Part shown: positions 61,131-64,000 of the stretch, piece by piece | How the letters are laid out: each line of letters opens with the position of its first letter | Numbering within the stretch: position 1 is the first letter of the stretch | Source of the DNA: Cumulibacter sp047975195 | GTDB taxonomy: Bacteria > Actinomycetota > Actinomycetes > Mycobacteriales > Antricoccaceae | Length of the DNA: 64,000 bases | Direction: 5' to 3' | Assembly (NCBI GenBank): GCA_047975195.1 | Contig: JBKEDB010000005.1 | Location: 1-64,000, forward strand | Position numbers and translations under genes: made by a program | Notes under the pieces: model-generated | What the model was told of the DNA's origin: nothing | The model's input: only the letters and a program-made list of their open reading frames with translations | Database searches by the model: none

Positions 61131-62147
61131 CTACTCGGTGCGACGCCCTGCGTCGTCGCTTGAATCCTCGCTTTCGAGATCGCCACGGGGATCGTCAGAG
61201 TTCTCGGCGGTCGCATCCTGATCGGGTTCGTCGTCGACCTCGTCGTCGCCGCCGACCGGTGCATACTTGGTCGGGTTCCCCTCTGCGTCCACGAATGCCG
61301 CGCGATCGTCGGTGTACGGCGTCGCCTCTCGGGTGCCTTTGACCAGGATCAGGTAGGCGACGGCGAGGACGCCGACCAGTAGTGACGTCCACACATTCAG
61401 GCGCTGCCCGAAGATCAACTCAGCCGGGTCAGAACGCATCTGCTCGATGAAGAACCGGCCGAGGCAGTAGAGCCCGACGTACGCGGCGAACAGGCGTCCG
61501 CGTCCCATCCGCAGGTGCTTGTCCAGCAGTAGCAACGCCACGAAGACCAGCAGGTTCCAGACCAGTTCGTACAGGAACGTCGGCTGGAAGATGCCGATGA
61601 CGACCGCTACCCCGTTGTCATCGGTGATCGCGTGACCGCTCTCATCGAGTCGGTGGATCTCCAGACCCAACCAGCCGCTTGTCTGCCCGCCGTACAACTC
61701 GTTGTTGAACCAGTTGCCCAGCCGTCCGACCGCCTGAGCCAGGATGAGTCCCGGCGCGAGCGTGTCGGCGATCGAGGACATCCGAAATCCCGAGCGGCGA
61801 GCTGCGATCCAAGCACCGAGCGCTCCGAACGCGATGGCGCCCCAGATCCCGAGGCCGCCTTCCCAGATATAGAGGGCTTTGACGATGTCGCCGTTCTCGC
61901 CGAAGTACGCGTCCGGCGAGGAGAAGACGTGATAGATCCGGCCACCGATGATGCCGAATGGCACGGCCCAGATCGCTAGATCGAGGATTTCGCCGGATTT
62001 GCCACCGCGCTCGATCCACCGGCGCGAGGAGATCCAGATGGCCAGCACGATACCGAGCAGGATGCACAGGGCGTATGCCCGCAATGGCAGCCCGAACACA
62101 TCGATCTGGTTCTGGGTGGGACTGGGGATCGTAGCCAGTAGCGTCAT
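61131..62147 (-). CDS. lgt: Prolipoprotein diacylglyceryl transferase
   Basis: Lgt adds diacylglycerol to lipobox cysteines of prolipoproteins, as needed by the two lipoproteins encoded here. The signature GRLGNWFNNELYGGQTSG and the Arg-rich RFFIEQMRSDPAEL are present. About seven transmembrane helices occupy residues 18-285. A hydrophilic acidic tail of about 55 residues (EVDDEPDQDATAENSDD) extends past the usual end, as in many actinobacteria. It overlaps trpA by four bases (ATGA). Length is 338 residues. Confidence 0.96.
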   Translation of the reverse strand: MTLLATIPSPTQNQIDVFGLPLRAYALCILLGIVLAIWISSRRWIERGGKSGEILDLAIWAVPFGIIGGRIYHVFSSPDAYFGENGDIVKALYIWEGGLGIWGAIAFGALGAWIAARRSGFRMSSIADTLAPGLILAQAVGRLGNWFNNELYGGQTSGWLGLEIHRLDESGHAITDDNGVAVVIGIFQPTFLYELVWNLLVFVALLLLDKHLRMGRGRLFAAYVGLYCLGRFFIEQMRSDPAELIFGQRLNVWTSLLVGVLAVAYLILVKGTREATPYTDDRAAFVDAEGNPTKYAPVGGDDEVDDEPDQDATAENSDDPRGDLESEDSSDDAGRRTE

Positions 62148-62932
62148 GCTGAGCCGGTTGCCTCTCGTAGGGACCGCACCAGCGCGCTGGCCTGCTCAAG
62201 GCCCTCGTCGATCGCGCTCACCAGTGCAGAGCCCACGATAACCGCATCGGCGTACGAAGCGATTTCACGCACGTGTTCCGGTGTGCGGACGCCCAGCCCG
62301 ACGCCGATCGGCAGGTCGGTGCATTCGCGGGTGCGGGCCACCAGGCGCGGCGCCAACTGTCCGATCTCGGCTCGCGCGCCGGTGACTCCCATCGTCGATG
62401 CGGCGTACACGAACCCGCTGCACGAATCGACGGTCATCTGCAATCGTTCCGGGGTGGAGGACGGTGCGACCAGGAAGATCCGATCCAGTCCATGCGTCGT
62501 GCTGGCGGTGATCCACTCGTCCGCCTCGTCTGGGATCAGGTCTGGGGTGATCAGCCCGCGACCGCCGGCATTCGCCAGATCACGCGCGAAAGCATCGACC
62601 CCGTACCGAGTCACCGGCGCCCAGTAGGTCATCACGACCGGGACACCACCGTGTTCGGACGCCGCTTCGACAATCCGCAACATATCGGTGATCTTGGTGC
62701 CGTCTGCCAATGCGCGGTCAGCCGCCGCCTGCACTGTCGGTCCGTCCATCACGGGGTCGGAGTACGGCATACCAACCTCGACGATGTCGCAGCCGCCGTC
62801 GATCACGGCCCTGAAAGCGTCCGCGCTGTGCGCGCGATCGGGGAACCCGGCCGGCAGATAGCCGATCAGCGCCGCCCGTTTTTCCGCGCGTGCCGCTGCG
62901 AAGACGTCGGCAAGAGAAGGTGCGCTGTTCAT
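62144..62932 (-). CDS. trpA: Tryptophan synthase alpha chain
   Basis: TrpA cleaves indole-3-glycerol phosphate to indole. Catalytic Glu and Asp are in CDIVEVGMPYSDPVMDGP, with LIGYLPAGFPD at the start, LITPDLIPDEADEW in the middle and the phosphate site VGLGVRTPEHV near the end. Length is 262 residues. I use ATG at 62932, which overlaps the trpB TGA as ATGA; a longer frame reaching into trpB is rejected. The end overlaps lgt by four bases. Confidence 0.96.
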   Translation of the reverse strand: MNSAPSLADVFAAARAEKRAALIGYLPAGFPDRAHSADAFRAVIDGGCDIVEVGMPYSDPVMDGPTVQAAADRALADGTKITDMLRIVEAASEHGGVPVVMTYWAPVTRYGVDAFARDLANAGGRGLITPDLIPDEADEWITASTTHGLDRIFLVAPSSTPERLQMTVDSCSGFVYAASTMGVTGARAEIGQLAPRLVARTRECTDLPIGVGLGVRTPEHVREIASYADAVIVGSALVSAIDEGLEQASALVRSLREATGSA

Positions 62933-64000
62933 GTCGTTCGGGTCACTCCGATCACGTCGAACCACGCACCGGCTGTCGCGACGTCTTTGTCGCCGCGGCC
63001 GGACAGGTTCACCAGCAACGTGGCGTCCGGGCCGAGTTCCGGCGCCAGGGCGACGGCGCCGGCGAGCGCGTGCGAGGACTCGATCGCCGGGATGATGCCT
63101 TCGGTGCGGCACAGCAACGAGAAGGCGTTCATCGCCTCGGTATCGGTGACCGGCAGGTAGGTCGCACGGCCGGTGTCCTTCAAATAGGAGTGTTCGGGAC
63201 CGACACCCGGATAATCCAGGCCGGCCGAGATCGAGTGTGACTCGCGGGTCTGTCCGTCCTCGTCCTGCAGCACGTAGGACTTCGAGCCATGCAGTACGCC
63301 GACGGACCCTTTCGTCAGCGTCGCCGCCGTACGATCGGTCTCGGCGCCGTCGCCGGCCGCCTCCAACCCGTACAGCCGCACACCCTCGTCCTGCAGGAAT
63401 CCGGCAAAGATACCGATCGCGTTCGATCCGCCGCCGACGCACGCTAGAACGGCGTCCGGTAATGATCCGAAGTCGTCCAGGCACTGCTGGCGTGCTTCTT
63501 GTCCCACCACGGAGTTGAAGTCACGCACCAGCATCGGGAACGGGTGCGGTCCGCCTACCGAGCCAATGCAGTAGTGCGTGTAGTCGACCGTGCTGACCCA
63601 ATCACGAAATGCCTCATTCATCGCATCCTTGAGGGTGCGCGAGCCGGCACGCACCGCGACGACCTCGGCACCGAGCAAGCGCATCCGGGCCACGTTCAGC
63701 GACTGTCGATCGGTATCGACCTCGCCCATATAGACGGTACATTCCAGGCCCATCAGCGCTGCCGCAGTCGCCGTCGCCACCCCATGCTGACCAGCGCCCG
63801 TCTCGGCGATCAGCCGTGTCTTGCCCATCTTCTTGGTCAGCAACGCCTGACCGAGCACGTTGTTGATCTTGTGAGCGCCGGTGTGGTTGAGATCTTCGCG
63901 CTTAAGCAATACCCGGCAGCCCACCTGCTCGGAGAACCGCTTGGCTTCATACAGCAGGCTCGGACGTCCGGCGTAACCGCGCAACAGTTCGTCGTACTCG
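62929..64000 (-). CDS. trpB: Tryptophan synthase beta chain, partial
   Basis: TrpB joins indole and serine using PLP. The window holds the C-terminal 356 or so residues, and the frame stays open at the right edge (EYDELLRGYAGRPSLLY), so the start lies outside. The PLP lysine is in NHTGAHKINNVLGQAL, and ETGAGQHGVATATAAALMG and VGGGSNAIGIFAGFL bind the substrates and phosphate. The TTG at 63984 is internal, not a true start. It begins the minus-strand cluster trpB-trpA-lgt-methyltransferase. Confidence 0.97.
   Translation of the reverse strand, partial: EYDELLRGYAGRPSLLYEAKRFSEQVGCRVLLKREDLNHTGAHKINNVLGQALLTKKMGKTRLIAETGAGQHGVATATAAALMGLECTVYMGEVDTDRQSLNVARMRLLGAEVVAVRAGSRTLKDAMNEAFRDWVSTVDYTHYCIGSVGGPHPFPMLVRDFNSVVGQEARQQCLDDFGSLPDAVLACVGGGSNAIGIFAGFLQDEGVRLYGLEAAGDGAETDRTAATLTKGSVGVLHGSKSYVLQDEDGQTRESHSISAGLDYPGVGPEHSYLKDTGRATYLPVTDTEAMNAFSLLCRTEGIIPAIESSHALAGAVALAPELGPDATLLVNLSGRGDKDVATAGAWFDVIGVTRTT

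Noticed and set aside
62144..63484. 446-codon version of trpA
   Set aside because: The N-terminal part is a shadow of trpB; the ATGA overlap marks the real start at 62932.

Overview
This 64 kb window is a high-GC, gene-dense stretch of chromosome from a Gram-positive actinobacterium. The evidence is the content: an F420-pathway guanylyltransferase (FbiD), a fused Nudix/histidine-phosphatase MutT1, HU with a long Ala/Lys/Thr tail, DUF3515, SepIVA, an ANTAR-type response regulator and a LytR-CpsA-Psr protein, plus many GTG starts and ATGA overlaps. Gene order from about 0.5 to 51 kb follows, with gaps, the Mycobacterium tuberculosis block Rv2924c-Rv3025c. From about 52 to 64 kb it follows the separate block Rv1612-Rv1629, in both cases by recollection of that genome. 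The genus cannot be fixed from the sequence alone, but losses and insertions against that order argue against Mycobacterium itself.

Layout. 0-0.5 kb: an insertion-sequence transposase fragment. 0.5-9 kb, minus strand: mutM, rnc, rpmF, DUF177, sepIVA, coaD, rsmD, recG and a DAK2-domain protein, then rpmB on the plus strand with a strong terminator. 9-17 kb: a cytidylate-kinase-like protein, thiL, DUF3515, gpsA-plsC, fbiD, ppk1 and mutT1. 17-22.7 kb: hupB, leuCD with a divergent IclR regulator, tRNA-Glu, a lipoprotein gene and tRNA-Gln. 22.8-28.6 kb: a more accessory segment with an FAH-family enzyme, a universal stress protein coupled to a conserved actinobacterial protein, an IlvX-like ThDP enzyme divergent from a short-form alcohol dehydrogenase, and a membrane protein. 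28.7-35 kb: the branched-chain amino-acid operon ilvB-ilvN-ilvC-leuB-cimA behind a leader peptide and terminator. 35-44 kb: a PH-domain protein, a TetR regulator with a near-ideal operator, LppZ-like lipoprotein, an unknown transmembrane protein, gatC-gatA-small membrane protein-gatB, menA and an ACT-domain protein. 44-55 kb: a run of seven close or overlapping minus-strand genes from polA to ligA. 55-64 kb: a thioesterase, a GNAT enzyme, PdtaR, an odd tRNA-Leu, a LytR-CpsA-Psr protein, tesB, pyk, a methyltransferase, lgt, trpA and the 3-prime part of trpB.

How the parts work together. Most genes are housekeeping: DNA repair (MutM, RecG, PolA, LigA), ribosome and tRNA function (L32, L28, RsmD, MnmA with its sulfur donor, GatCAB), cofactors (CoaD, ThiL, MenA, FbiD) and envelope lipids (GpsA, PlsC, Lgt). 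The clearest regulatory story is branched-chain amino-acid synthesis. CimA, IlvBN, IlvC and LeuB sit in one operon behind an 11-residue leader peptide containing Leu-Val-Leu-Ile just before a terminator, while leuCD lies beside an IclR-family regulator. The two control regions share TCCCAT/ATGGGA half-sites. The most unusual single item is a tRNA with the leucine anticodon CAA whose variable loop is only five bases. No CRISPR array, prophage, complete insertion sequence or obvious defence system is visible.
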